From an uncultured Bacteroidota bacterium (GTDB taxonomy: Bacteria > Bacteroidota > Bacteroidia > Chitinophagales > Chitinophagaceae), in contig CAIUZK010000207.1 in NCBI GenBank assembly GCA_903903635.1, forward strand, positions 1-35,029: DNA of 35,029 nucleotides, given 5' to 3'. Every line of letters begins with the position of its first letter. Position 1 is the stretch's first letter. A program made the translations under genes and the position numbers. This document shows, piece after piece, positions 24,716 through 34,800 of this stretch. The notes under the pieces were generated by a model. It saw only the letters and a list, made by a program, of their open reading frames with translations, was not told the origin of the DNA and ran no database searches.

Positions 24716-25447
24716 ATGCTGAAATACAATTACACTGCAACTATTGTCTTATTCATCTCCTTTCATCTGCTCTTTTCCGGATGCGGCCTGATCCGTCATA
24801 GTTCCAAATACAATTTTAACGATGGCGTTTACCGCACCAGATTGCTCTCGAAAGAAAAGGTGTATGTACTCAAAATAGATGACGATACAATCAGTGTTTT
24901 CCCTGTTGTAAAATATGGTGATTCATCGGCTGTAAATACCAGGCAGCGAATGAATTTTACAAGCAGCCAGCGCAGGCTCAAGGACAATAAGGTTATCCAT
25001 AATTTTTACAGGCCCTCACTGGATATAGACCTGATGACCATACCCCTGAAATACAGGGCCGCAGCTTCGGATCTGCCCAATACCCTTACATCCAATTTTA
25101 ACGGAGCGCTATTTGCAGGTTACCGTATTGATGCCTACAAACTGAAATACAAACGAACACCACTCAATACCTATAAACAAACGGTAAAGCATCTCGGTTA
25201 TAGTGTGGGTTTGTTTGGCGGAGCAGGTAGTTCTGCCATCGATAATTCAACAATTAATATTCACAATTTCGGCTACCAGTACGAAGGGGTTATTATCATA
25301 ACAGGTATTTCTGCAAATGTGGCGGTCGACAACATAACCATCGGTGTATGTTACGGTGCCGACTATCTGCAGGATAAATACAGAGAATACTGGATTTACG
25401 AAGGCAAGCCCTGCCTTGGTTTTACTCTTGGCCTGAATATAAATTAA
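24716..25447 (+). CDS. Putative outer-membrane lipoprotein
   Basis: 243 residues with a type II signal peptide: hydrophobic core 8-20 and lipobox LFSGC, the lipidated Cys at about 23. The rest is rich in short strands ('YVLKIDDDTISVFPVV', 'GYSVGLFGGAGSS', 'ITIGVCYGADYL', 'CLGFTLGLNIN') with an aromatic/Asn ending. This looks like a small beta-barrel or barrel-associated protein at the cell surface, which is inference. The -7-like TAATTTTA lies ~15 nt upstream. It is convergent with the metzincin-like gene and in no evident operon. Confidence 0.7.
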   Translation: MLKYNYTATIVLFISFHLLFSGCGLIRHSSKYNFNDGVYRTRLLSKEKVYVLKIDDDTISVFPVVKYGDSSAVNTRQRMNFTSSQRRLKDNKVIHNFYRPSLDIDLMTIPLKYRAAASDLPNTLTSNFNGALFAGYRIDAYKLKYKRTPLNTYKQTVKHLGYSVGLFGGAGSSAIDNSTINIHNFGYQYEGVIIITGISANVAVDNITIGVCYGADYLQDKYREYWIYEGKPCLGFTLGLNIN

Positions 25448-25482
25448 GCATTTCCCCTTCAGTAAGGAAAATCGCCGAAACA

Positions 25483-26226
25483 CTACTTTCCTCCAAACGC
25501 ATGAAGATCCTCCCTGCAATTGGTATCCAGTACAGGTACGTTGCGGATAATGGTACCATAGGCGTTATGTGTTTCAATGGCCCAATACATCAGGCAATCC
25601 GGATTGTTGCAGTGGTTGCCATGTACTGCATCCTGGTGGTCGGTAAGCATAGGCGTGCCCAGGTTGACCAGGCCAAGCAGATGCCCGAGTTCATGCTCCA
25701 GTACACTCGATTCAAGGCATACCCTTGTGGCTTGTCCCATAGAGCCACTGTGGTCGTAAATATTCTGTCCGAAAAGACATATTGATGTGTTCCTGAAGCC
25801 AAAACCTAAAATACTCAGCGAGTTATTATATCCGTCAGTTACCAGCACATAAAGCGCAAGATTTTTGCCCGAAGTATAAGCGGTACGGTATTGTTTTTCA
25901 AGCAGGGCAGCCTTAGTTGTAGCTACAGTATCGCCTCCGTTGGCGGGTATCTGGGTTTGTGTAATGGTGATACCTTCAGGCTTGTTGCACAACAGGCCAA
26001 GAAAGGCCGATACATTCTTCAGCACAACGGTATCCAACGGATAACCGGGCATATACTGTATCTGTATTGTGAGGGATGTATAATTTCCGGCGCCAAGGAG
26101 GTCACTGGCCGATTGCCCTGTTGCCTGGTTGCTGTAGGCATTGGGCAGGGCTTCCGGATTGGTGTTTTGTTTTCTGCACGAGAAAAAAAACACAGCCAGG
26201 CTTAATATAAAAAGTAGCTTTCTCAT
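25483..26226 (-). CDS. Metzincin-like zinc metalloprotease lipoprotein
   Basis: 247 residues from ATG 26226. This start is preferred over the longer frame to 26286 because it begins directly with a lipoprotein signal (MRKLLFILSLAVFFFSC, lipidated Cys17). The catalytic helix is HELGHLLGLVN (178-188), giving Glu179 as base and His178/His182 as zinc ligands, followed by the Met-turn 'CLMYW' (211-215). The usual third ligand at position 188 is Asn, not His or Asp; His197, His202 or His205 may substitute. Such proteins digest extracellular or periplasmic substrates that are unknown here. A -7 element (26254-26261) gives a ~22-nt leader. The fold is likely; activity is uncertain. Confidence 0.75.
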   Translation of the reverse strand: MRKLLFILSLAVFFFSCRKQNTNPEALPNAYSNQATGQSASDLLGAGNYTSLTIQIQYMPGYPLDTVVLKNVSAFLGLLCNKPEGITITQTQIPANGGDTVATTKAALLEKQYRTAYTSGKNLALYVLVTDGYNNSLSILGFGFRNTSICLFGQNIYDHSGSMGQATRVCLESSVLEHELGHLLGLVNLGTPMLTDHQDAVHGNHCNNPDCLMYWAIETHNAYGTIIRNVPVLDTNCREDLHAFGGK

Positions 26227-26253
26227 AGCCTTATTGAATTTATATCCTGATAC

Positions 26254-26261
26254 CAAAGTTA
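26254..26261 (-). promoter_or_regulatory. -7 element TAACTTTG for the metzincin-like gene
   Basis: Exact TAnnTTTG on the minus strand, 28 nt before ATG 26226. It supports the shorter start, since the longer frame would begin upstream of the promoter. Confidence 0.5.
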
Positions 26262-26326
26262 GAACTTCGCAAATTATTTTCAGCACTCATAATCTTACTT
26301 ACGGTTTCCGGTCTGCAATCCATTGA

Positions 26327-27658
26327 TTACAAATTATATTCACTTTTCAATAGTGCAAAACAAATAGCATCTTCCAATTCACCTTCTTTAAAAAAGTGCT
26401 CCCGCAGCCTGCCTTCTTCTGTAAATCCATATCCTTTTACCAATAATATTGACGGTATATTTCCCGGACCAACAAATGCCTCGATCCGGTTGAGGCCCAT
26501 TTGTTCGAAACCATATTTAATCACAGCAGCCACTGCCTCCTTCATGTATCCTTTGTTCTTGCTGGCTTCATCATTCAAAGCATACCCCAGCTCAGCCCGC
26601 ATATGCATGGCATACCAGTTATGGAAACCTGTAGAGCCGATCACTTTACCGGTATCCTTTACCTTCAGAAAGAAACGCTTAAAAGAGGTACGGTAAGTAG
26701 TCATGCCGCCTGTATACTTTTCTTTTTCTATCCTGAATTCCTCTGAAGTATTCAGCCCCATAAACTCCATGATCTCTTCCTCCGAACGGGTAGTAAACAG
26801 TTGATGATAAACATCAGGAGTTACTTCTATCAGCCACAGCCGTTTCGTTTCCAGCATATTGGTTTTAATTTCCGGTTTGGCTTGTCCATTGTTGTCGCCA
26901 AGGCTATACAAAAAAATATGCTGTTGCTCAGGTGTAATTATTACAGCATTTGCCGCGTCTTTCTCTTTTATATTCTTTAATCCGGCTTTTCTGAGCGATG
27001 CTATTTTAGCCTGCATATCTGCGGCAAAGAAGGTTATGGCCGGGTAGTTGAATTCATCAGTTTGATGCAGTCCGACCACACTTAGTCCGTCTGATATAAT
27101 TGCCCAGGGGTAGGGCGATGTAAATGTAGACAGCGCGGTAAACCCAAGCAATTTCCAGAATGCCAGCGACTTTTCCAGATCAGCAACAGGGTGGGCCAGT
27201 TCTCCATACAGCCCACTTGTTTTGTTTACATATTTTTCGGGATTGAAATAATCCTTATGATCCATTTGCAGCATGCCGGGTCCGGGCGGCTGCCTGAACC
27301 CTTCGGTTACATTTACAAGACTTATTGCCAACCCGTCCGGCGATCGCATCAGGTAGCGTTTCACAGGATCTGTCTTTCCGGGTTTCATTTCAAACTGAAT
27401 GCCTTTTTGCTCCAGACCGGCTGTAACCTTGTTAATGTCCTTTACATAATAGGTGAGCGCCATGTAGGGCTTTTCATCTTTGCGAAGCATGATAAGTAAT
27501 ACCCCATCGCTAATCTGTATCCATGGAAATGGCCAGTTGGACCGGAACAATTCACTGAAGCCCAGCATCTGATAGAACGCCAGCGATTGTTCCAGGTCGG
27601 TTGTTGTAATAGTGAGCGCTGTGATCTCACCGAGTACAGGTGTTGGCAGGTTTTGCAT
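26327..27658 (-). CDS. Fusion of two VOC/glyoxalase domains and a GNAT acetyltransferase
   Basis: 443 residues in three modules. VOC 1 (~8-120) carries 'TDLEQSLAFYQMLGF'. VOC 2 (~150-255) carries 'ADLEKSLAFWKLLGFTAL'. A RimJ/RimL-type GNAT domain (~268-443) has 'LETKRLWLIEVTPDVY', 'VIGSTGFHNW', 'ELGYALNDEASKNKGYMKEA' and 'IEAFVGPGNIPSILLVKGYGF', the last being the acetyl-CoA-binding helix region. VOC domains are found in glyoxalases, dioxygenases and antibiotic-binding proteins; GNAT acetylates amines. Together they could bind and acetylate a small toxic molecule, but that is inference. The join is a single uninterrupted frame. Confidence 0.85.
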   Translation of the reverse strand: MQNLPTPVLGEITALTITTTDLEQSLAFYQMLGFSELFRSNWPFPWIQISDGVLLIMLRKDEKPYMALTYYVKDINKVTAGLEQKGIQFEMKPGKTDPVKRYLMRSPDGLAISLVNVTEGFRQPPGPGMLQMDHKDYFNPEKYVNKTSGLYGELAHPVADLEKSLAFWKLLGFTALSTFTSPYPWAIISDGLSVVGLHQTDEFNYPAITFFAADMQAKIASLRKAGLKNIKEKDAANAVIITPEQQHIFLYSLGDNNGQAKPEIKTNMLETKRLWLIEVTPDVYHQLFTTRSEEEIMEFMGLNTSEEFRIEKEKYTGGMTTYRTSFKRFFLKVKDTGKVIGSTGFHNWYAMHMRAELGYALNDEASKNKGYMKEAVAAVIKYGFEQMGLNRIEAFVGPGNIPSILLVKGYGFTEEGRLREHFFKEGELEDAICFALLKSEYNL

Positions 27659-27706
27659 TGTCGTGTTTTTTCTTGGTTTAGCCGAAATTCAAAGCGATCT
27701 CAAGTC

Positions 27707-28147
27707 TCAGTTTCTTTCAGCAAATCTCTTAAAATTGTTCAACCATTTCTGAGTCTGTTTTTTAAATACTCCCGGAAAAAGCGTTGCCATAAACCTGGGC
27801 ACAAATCCCTTCAGCCTTATATATTCTACCTCTGACTTCCAAAGTGTGCTGTGCTCTGATAAGGCTGTGAAGCGGTGCGTGGCAGTATTGTCCATTTGCT
27901 TATGCTCATAGAGTGCCGTAAGCTGGGTTGGCAGGTTCTTTACCTGTATCGTTTCTTTCAGTTCAATAATATTCTTACCGGCATTTATGGTGATCATAGA
28001 CACTGCGCCTGCCTTGCCAGCCTGTCCGCTTATATGTTTCAGGCTCACAAATCCGTCCTGCCATTCCTTCAGGTTAGCCACATTATCAAATAGCTGAATA
28101 ACCCTTTTTAAAGGTTTCTCTATGGTAATTGTGCAGGTAAACTTCAT
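27707..28147 (-). CDS. SRPBCC (START-like) family protein
   Basis: 146 residues from ATG 28147. An in-frame ATG at 28207 would add 20 residues that do not fit the fold. The start 'MKFTCTITIEKPLKRVIQLF' is the typical first strand and helix of the SRPBCC/polyketide cyclase fold, followed by 'NVANLKEWQDGFVSLKHISG' and an ending helix 'QTQKWLNNFKRFAE'. The fold binds hydrophobic ligands. No catalytic residues identify a reaction. It lies 48 bp upstream of the VOC-GNAT start on the same strand and may be co-transcribed with it. Confidence 0.75.
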   Translation of the reverse strand: MKFTCTITIEKPLKRVIQLFDNVANLKEWQDGFVSLKHISGQAGKAGAVSMITINAGKNIIELKETIQVKNLPTQLTALYEHKQMDNTATHRFTALSEHSTLWKSEVEYIRLKGFVPRFMATLFPGVFKKQTQKWLNNFKRFAERN

Positions 28148-28404
28148 TGTTTTGGCTGTTAAAGTGAATTTTGGTTTTATTTGACAGGGGGAATAAACCC
28201 CATGCAAATAACGTCATTTTATCAGAAGGTGATGCGCGGCCTGGTTGCTTCATCCGGAGGTTTCTAATTAGCAAGAACTAATATAGTAAATAAATACAAT
28301 AATATCGCCGACTAATTATAACAAAGTATATTCAAATATTCATTGTCCAATGTCATAAACGTTTTCATTTTTTTCGTCTATTTTTACCGCAAACAAAAAT
28401 ATTT

Positions 28405-28785
28405 ATGAATTTTCCGGCCAATTTACGTTACACCAAAGACCACGAATGGATCTTATTAGAAGGCAATACTGCAACTGTAGGTATTACCGATTTCGCTCAG
28501 CATGAACTGGGAGACATCGTTTTTGTAGATATAACAACTGTAGGAGAAACGCTAACTGAAAATGAAGTTTTTGGCACAGTTGAAGCAGTAAAAACTGTTT
28601 CTGACCTTTTCCTGCCGGTTTCTGGTACAGTTACCGAAGTTAATGCCGGTCTTGAAGCTGCTCCCGAAGCAATCAATAACGACGCTTATGGCAAAGGCTG
28701 GATCATTAAGATGACAGTTGCCAATGCTGATGAATACAATGCACTTCTGGATGCAGCAGCATACAAGGCGCTGATCGGAGAATAA
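28405..28785 (+). CDS. gcvH: Glycine cleavage system H protein
   Basis: 126 residues with the lipoyl domain of H protein. The lipoylated lysine is Lys63 in '[19 protein letters not shown]', and the N-terminal 'RYTKDHEWI' and C-terminal 'KGWIIKM' are family signatures. It shuttles the aminomethyl group between GcvP and GcvT during glycine breakdown. GcvP and GcvT are not in the window. It is followed by a VanZ-like gene overlapping by one base (TAATG), so the two are translationally coupled. A near -7 element (TATTTTTA, 28379-28386) lies ~20 nt upstream. Confidence 0.95.
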   Translation: MNFPANLRYTKDHEWILLEGNTATVGITDFAQHELGDIVFVDITTVGETLTENEVFGTVEAVKTVSDLFLPVSGTVTEVNAGLEAAPEAINNDAYGKGWIIKMTVANADEYNALLDAAAYKALIGE

Positions 28786-29180
28786 TGAACCGGGTTTTTC
28801 AACCGGATTCCCCTTATAAAAAACAAGCAAGGTTCCTGGCATGGCTATGGACCTTGCTTATTTTTGTTGGTTGCCTGATGCCGGGCAAAGAACTGCCGCA
28901 AGTGAATGTGCCCTTTGTTGATAAATGGGTGCATCTGGTTATGTTTGGCGGCTTTACTTTTCTATGGCTTTGCGTAAGACCTGCCATCTCCTTCAGGTGG
29001 TTAGTTAGTTTATTCCTTATAGCCACATCTCTCGGAGCTTTAATAGAATTACTCCAGGGCATGCTCACCTTCCTTGGTCGCAGCATGGAGTTTATGGATG
29101 CTGTGGCGGATGCTGTCGGGGCTTTTATAGGAGTCATCCTTTTCTACATCTGCGCCAAAATAAGTAGAAAATTTTCCTGA
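28785..29180 (+). CDS. VanZ-like membrane protein
   Basis: 131 residues with about four membrane helices. The VanZ-family pattern is visible: 'FVGCLMPGKELP' near the first helix, 'VDKWVHLVMFGGFTFLW' in the second, 'LGALIELLQG' and 'MEFMDAVADAVGAFIG', whose acidic residues are conserved. VanZ proteins confer low-level teicoplanin resistance in enterococci, but most homologues have unknown envelope roles. It overlaps the gcvH stop by one base. Confidence 0.8.
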   Translation: MNRVFQPDSPYKKQARFLAWLWTLLIFVGCLMPGKELPQVNVPFVDKWVHLVMFGGFTFLWLCVRPAISFRWLVSLFLIATSLGALIELLQGMLTFLGRSMEFMDAVADAVGAFIGVILFYICAKISRKFS

Positions 29181-29299
29181 GGTAGTCTAAACGATTTTTT
29201 AGAGCAGCACTTCTGGGGCTATTACCATGGCGATCTCCTGCTGGAAAATTGTGAAATATTCCTAACTGTCTATTTTTTTCTACCAATTCAATTTCCGTT

Positions 29300-31582
29300 C
29301 TATTTCACTATCCTCAGCTTCGCAAAGTTCAGCATGATCTTCTTTACGCCATGCCCTGCTCCAAAATCGATGCCCGCTATTTTATTGTTTGGCCCGCCCT
29401 CAAGTGAGAGTATTTTACCGAAACCGAATTTCTGGTGTTCCACCTGCATGCCTACTTCCATTCCCGAAGCATCATCGGCCACAAAATTGGTGGTTGGGGT
29501 ATGGGGAGGTGGCGCAGTAGCTGAGGTGGCCAGTTTGTCTGCCAGTTTTTTCAGCGATGGCATCTTATCAAACGATTGGTTCAGCATGCTGTTGAATCCT
29601 CCCGGCTGTGGCCTGTTGCTCACACCGGTAAATGTTTTATCCAGGTATGCAGCAGGTATCTCTTCTATAAACCGGCTGGCATCATTCTGCACCAGGTTGC
29701 CAAAGCGGTAACGGCTGTTGGCGTAGGTCACCCACAGGCGCTCCTTGGCACGTGTTATGGCCACATAAAACAAACGGCGTTCTTCCTCAAGGTCTGCCCT
29801 TTCAAACAGGCTCATGCTGCTGGGGAACAGATTCTCCTCCAGGCCCACTGCAAATACACAACCAAACTCCAGGCCCTTAGCGCCATGTATAGTCATTAGC
29901 TTTACTACATCCGCATCCTTGTCGTTATTCTGGTCGGCATCCGTGAGTAGCGTTATCTGTTGCAGGTAGCTACCCAGGCTTTTATCCTGTATTTCACCTT
30001 CTTCATCGGGTGTCTCTGTAAATTCTTTTATAGAGTTCAGCAGTTCCTGCACATTCTCATAGCGTGCCAGCCCTTCCACACTTTTGTCATTGTGCAGCTC
30101 CTGCACAAGGCCGGTATGTTTACCTACCGCAAATGCCACATCATAGGCATTCTGTTTTTCCAGCATGGTCTGGAAACTGCGGATCATCATCACAAAGTTA
30201 TCTATCTGGCCACTCCTTATCCCCGGCACTTCCGGATTCGATATCACATCCCAGAAGGTGGTATTCAGTTCATTGGCACGCACTATTATCTTTTCAATAC
30301 TGGTTTTACCTATGCCCCTTGCCGGATAGTTGATGATTCGTTTGATGTTCTCCTCATCCTGGGTATTGACCACTGTTCGCAGATAGGCCAGGTAGTCCTT
30401 CACCTCCTTGCGCTGATAGAATGATGTGCCGCCTACCAGTTTGTAAGGTATGTTCATCCTGCGCAGGGCTTCTTCAAAAGAACGGCTTTGGGAGTTGGTG
30501 CGGTACAATATGGCAAAGTCTTTGTTGCTGTAGTGGTTGCGCATCTGCTGCTCCTTAATGGCATCAGCCACAAACCGGCCCTCGTCATTATCGGTCATGG
30601 TGCGCACCAGCATTATCTTTTCACCGGGCACATTGCTGGTCCACAGTTCTTTCTTTATCTGGTGTTTATTATTGCCAATCACATTATTGGCCACGTTAAG
30701 TATGGTCTGGGTGCTGCGGTAGTTTTGTTCCAGCTTCACTATTTTCACATCTTCATAGTCGTCCTGAAACTGCAGTATGTTCTGCACCGTGGCCCCGCGA
30801 AAAGAGTAAATGCTCTGTGCGTCATCACCGACCACACATATATTTTCGTGTCGGGCTCCCAGCATTTTTATTATGGCATACTGTGCCAGGTTGGTATCCT
30901 GGTACTCATCTATAAGTATATATTGAAACCTGTTCTGGTACTTGGCCAGCGCCTCCGGAAAATGTGTCAGCAATACATACATCTTAAATAGCAGATCGTC
31001 AAAATCCATTGCTCCGTTCTTAAAGCAGCGCTTAGCATAAGCATCATATATATCGCCTATCAGAGGACGGGTAGTACGTGAGTCTTCCTGCTGAATACTG
31101 GTGTCCTGTTTATACATCACAGGGTCTATAAGGCTGTTCTTGGCTGCCGATATGCGGTTGTATACATAGGCTGCCTTATAGTGTTTTTCATCCAGGTTCA
31201 TGTCCTTTACAATGTCCTTGACGATGCTTTTGGCATCGTCGGTATCGTAAATGGTGAAGTTATTGGGGTAGCCCAGCCGGTGTGCTTCTCCCCTCAGAAT
31301 GCGGGCAAACACCGAGTGAAAAGTACCTATATACAGATTGCGGGCTTCGGTATTGCCAAGTGCTTTCTCCACACGCTCTTTCATTTCAGCGGCGGCCTTG
31401 TTGGTAAATGTAAGCGCCAGTATATTAAATGCATCCACCCCCCTGTTCATCAGGTGAGCAATACGGGTAGTCAATACTTTTGTTTTCCCACTGCCTGCAC
31501 CGGCAATGATCATGATCGGTCCGTCCTTGTGTTCCACGGCTATGCGCTGCTGCTCATTCAATCCCGCTAAATAATTCTGCAT
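29300..31582 (-). CDS. UvrD/PcrA-type superfamily 1 DNA helicase
   Basis: A 760-residue 3'-5' DNA helicase that unwinds duplexes in excision and mismatch repair and replication restart. The SF1 motifs are present: GAGSGKT (28-34), 'ALTFTNKAAAEMKERV', LIDEYQDTN, 'GDDAQSIYSFRGA', 'NYRSTQTIL', 'MTIHGAKGLEFGCVF' and 'YVAITRAKERLWV'. The C-terminal ~55 residues ('VGMQVEHQKFGFGKI' to 'KLRIVK') form the Tudor-like module of UvrD/PcrA. The start is fixed by 'LAGLNEQQRIAV'. A TAnnTTTG element at 31587-31594 is so close that the mRNA could be leaderless. It is the last gene with normal composition before the A+T-rich stretch. Confidence 0.93.
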   Translation of the reverse strand: MQNYLAGLNEQQRIAVEHKDGPIMIIAGAGSGKTKVLTTRIAHLMNRGVDAFNILALTFTNKAAAEMKERVEKALGNTEARNLYIGTFHSVFARILRGEAHRLGYPNNFTIYDTDDAKSIVKDIVKDMNLDEKHYKAAYVYNRISAAKNSLIDPVMYKQDTSIQQEDSRTTRPLIGDIYDAYAKRCFKNGAMDFDDLLFKMYVLLTHFPEALAKYQNRFQYILIDEYQDTNLAQYAIIKMLGARHENICVVGDDAQSIYSFRGATVQNILQFQDDYEDVKIVKLEQNYRSTQTILNVANNVIGNNKHQIKKELWTSNVPGEKIMLVRTMTDNDEGRFVADAIKEQQMRNHYSNKDFAILYRTNSQSRSFEEALRRMNIPYKLVGGTSFYQRKEVKDYLAYLRTVVNTQDEENIKRIINYPARGIGKTSIEKIIVRANELNTTFWDVISNPEVPGIRSGQIDNFVMMIRSFQTMLEKQNAYDVAFAVGKHTGLVQELHNDKSVEGLARYENVQELLNSIKEFTETPDEEGEIQDKSLGSYLQQITLLTDADQNNDKDADVVKLMTIHGAKGLEFGCVFAVGLEENLFPSSMSLFERADLEEERRLFYVAITRAKERLWVTYANSRYRFGNLVQNDASRFIEEIPAAYLDKTFTGVSNRPQPGGFNSMLNQSFDKMPSLKKLADKLATSATAPPPHTPTTNFVADDASGMEVGMQVEHQKFGFGKILSLEGGPNNKIAGIDFGAGHGVKKIMLNFAKLRIVK

Positions 31583-31586
31583 TGGG

Positions 31587-31594
31587 CAAATTTA
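31587..31594 (-). promoter_or_regulatory. Possible -7 element TAAATTTG next to the UvrD start
   Basis: Exact TAnnTTTG on the minus strand, ending 5 nt before the ATG at 31582. If used, transcription would begin at or next to the start codon. Chance occurrence is quite possible. Confidence 0.3.
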
Positions 31595-31831
31595 ACGCTG
31601 TAAATCGGAATTGGGGGATGCGATTAGGGATTGTGGATAAAAAGAGTAGAGGTGGATAGAATTAAGCTATATAGTAACAATCTTTGGCCGAAAATTCACA
31701 AGCAAGATTACCTTATTGGGTTTTAATGCTGCTAAGTTTTACAATGATAAAAAGTAGTTGAAAATTAGATTATTAGAATTGAATGCTGCAATGTAAATTG
31801 TTTATTAACTTGTGATAAAATTTCATTTCTA

Positions 31832-31850
31832 ATTGCTAATAAATAGCAAT
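31832..31850 (+). promoter_or_regulatory. Inverted repeat ATTGCTA-N5-TAGCAAT upstream of the HD/Hsp90-like gene
   Basis: A perfect 7-bp inverted repeat with a 5-nt spacer, 36 nt before the ATG at 31887. It has no T-run, so it fits a dimeric repressor site better than a terminator, though in A+T-rich DNA a chance match is possible. The rest of the 304-nt interval 31583-31886 contains no other recognisable feature. Confidence 0.35.
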
Positions 31851-31886
31851 ATATAGATTGAATATTAGTTAGTTAAATTAGTTTCT

Positions 31887-34800
31887 ATGTCAAATACCAA
31901 TTGGAAAAAAACAAAATTATTTACGGCAATATCAAAGAGGAAGGGAAAATATGCTGACAATATTAAGGCATTGCTTAATAATCCAAAAACAATGGATGAT
32001 ATCCAGTACATTTTGGATAGTGGTGGTACTACTCCCAAAGATTTTACATTACATGATGCTGCGCACTCATTTCGAGTTGCAGAGCGAATGTGGGATTTGA
32101 TACCTGAAACTACAAAGAAAGCACTTACAGATTATGAAATGGGCTTTTTATTGCTTTCTGCTTATCTGCATGATATTGGAATGAGTCCTGATTTCGAAAG
32201 GGTTCTACGTCATAAAAATTTTCTTACATCCGATATTAAAGACGGCTTATCAGAACCGGAAATTGATGATTTCCAAAGATGGATTGATAAAGACAATAAA
32301 GTAAAATCAATTGATATTCGCAAAGAAAAGGTTGATGATACTAAGACATCTGATTATATACTCTCATATTACGTTAGATTTAAGCATAATGATTGGAGCG
32401 GTGATTGGATAAATGAAAATTTTAATGGTATTGCCCTATATGGTTATCCTTCATGGGGCGATGATTTAATTAAAATATGTAAAAGTCATCATTATGGGCT
32501 TGAAAATCTGAAAGGTGGTTCCTTCGATCCAAAACCAATTGGGTCGGATTCTCATGTACACTTAAGATATTTGTCAATGTGTTTACGGGTAGCTGATGTA
32601 ATGGAAAATGACCCTGAACGTACCCCTGATGTAATATTAAATCACAGAATGATTAGTTTGGATAGTCTGAAATATTGGCTAAAAGACCGTCAGTACAATT
32701 TAGTGCGAAATGGGAATAAATTTACGGTTCATGCCCGACCAAACAAAGCCTACCTACATAAGGCAATAGATGAAACTGCGGATTGGATTGAGCTTGAATT
32801 AAAGTTATGTGATGAATTAATTAAATTGAAACCATTAAGCCACAATTCTTTTACCAAATTACCAAATTATAGTTGGAGCATTGAAGCCTTTATTTTTAGG
32901 GATATTAAACCCGAGGAAGGGACCTATGAATATATTCAGGGTGCCTTCAGGCCCAATACTTCAAAAATTTTGGAGCTATTAGGTGGAAGCCAGCTATATG
33001 GTGATAAAATCTGGGCCTACCGTGAATTAATCCAAAATTCATTTGATGCGATTAAAGAAAGAATAGCATATCAAATAGTAAATGATAATAGAAACCCTGC
33101 TGAATCATTGCCAAAATTAGGTGATTTATATAACATTGAAATATCATTAGAAAAACGTGATGATGGTGTTTGGTTAATTTGCAAGGACCAAGGTGTTGGA
33201 ATGACTAAAAGTATTATTGAAAAGTTTTTTTTGGAAAGCGGATCCTCGAAACGTCATGAAATAAGTGAATTAGAAAGAAAATGTAAAGAACGTGGTTTTA
33301 ATTTCAGCAGAACTGGCCAATTTGGTATTGGTGTTCTAAGTTACTTCATGATTGCTGATAAAATAATAGTTAAAACAAAAAGAGAATTAAATACGGGCTA
33401 TCATGAAGAAGAATCTATTGCATGGAAATTCGAAATAAATGGAACGCATGATTTTGGCGAATTATCAAAGCTATATAAACCCATAAATGGTACTGAAATT
33501 GAACTAAAGTTAAAGCTGGATATAATACACAATATATCAGAATGGGATCAAAGATTGGAATATTTTCTCAAGGAAAATGTTTTTAGATCCCCATGCGCTA
33601 TAAAGTATACTTCTAAACTTAAAAAAGTTGAAAAACTAATTGGATTTGGATGGACAAATGATTATCAGGATATAAAAAACAAAATTGGCGAAAAATTTAT
33701 AGAAAATATTGAAATTGAGGAAAATGTAAATGATAGAATAATGCCGCATAGTAAAAAAAAGGCAATGTTGGGGGGTAATGAATTGCGTTATGCAGCATTT
33801 CAAGATATGAAAAATAAAATTGATTTTATTTTTGAAGAAGGTGAATTAGTTGGGTTAGGAAGATATAGGATATTTGTACCATATTTTAAGCTTAGTAAAG
33901 GGAATTCTTATTTCTACTTGAAAGAGGAAGTTATATCAGATGCGATAATTGTATCGAAAATAAACAGAGGCTATGTTTGGGGTCCGAGGTTTGGTGAAAT
34001 TAATTTTAGCTTAAAGGGAATTGCCATTAATGCACAATCAATTGATGAAAATGAAAATGAAAATGACATTGACTTATTTCCGGAAATCCCTAATGCTTAT
34101 ATTGAAATTGATATTGAAACAGCCAATGAAACAAGTTTGGCAGTTTCTAGGCTGAGCCTTAATTTGGATTCAACTTTCCTTAAATTCAAAACAATTATTG
34201 ATACAAAAGTAAGAAACCTAATTAATCTTAATAAAGAGTCATTTAATAATATTTACGGGTTGTTTAATGCTGAATTCGTTGACTTTGATCCCACAAATTA
34301 TTATTGGTTATTTCATGAACAAAAACTTTTGTGTGAATCTGGTAATAAATTGGTACTAAAGGAAATAAAATATCCAATATGTAAATATAGACCAATTTTT
34401 GGCAGGTATAAATCTGTAAAGTTTAATGGTAAGAAACTTAGTTTCATTGAGGATATAATGGCTTATAATTCACCATCGTATAATTTTGATTATTTTAGTG
34501 TTTTTGGGAAAAATTCTAAATTTAGCTACTTTGATCATCAGGACGGAGCAGTAAATAATATTTATGAAATATCCGATAAAAGACATGAATTAAATAACTC
34601 ACATAATGAATTTGAACCCAATACAATTGAACTACCCTCAAAATGGAATGATATTGCATTTTTTACCTTTGAAAATTCATTTAGACATAATGTTCTGATT
34701 AATGAAATATATTTCAATGCAAAATATAAGCACTTTAATTTGTTTGATTCCAAATTATTTAAGCTTTTTAATAAACGTGTTTTAGAGATATCAATAGATG

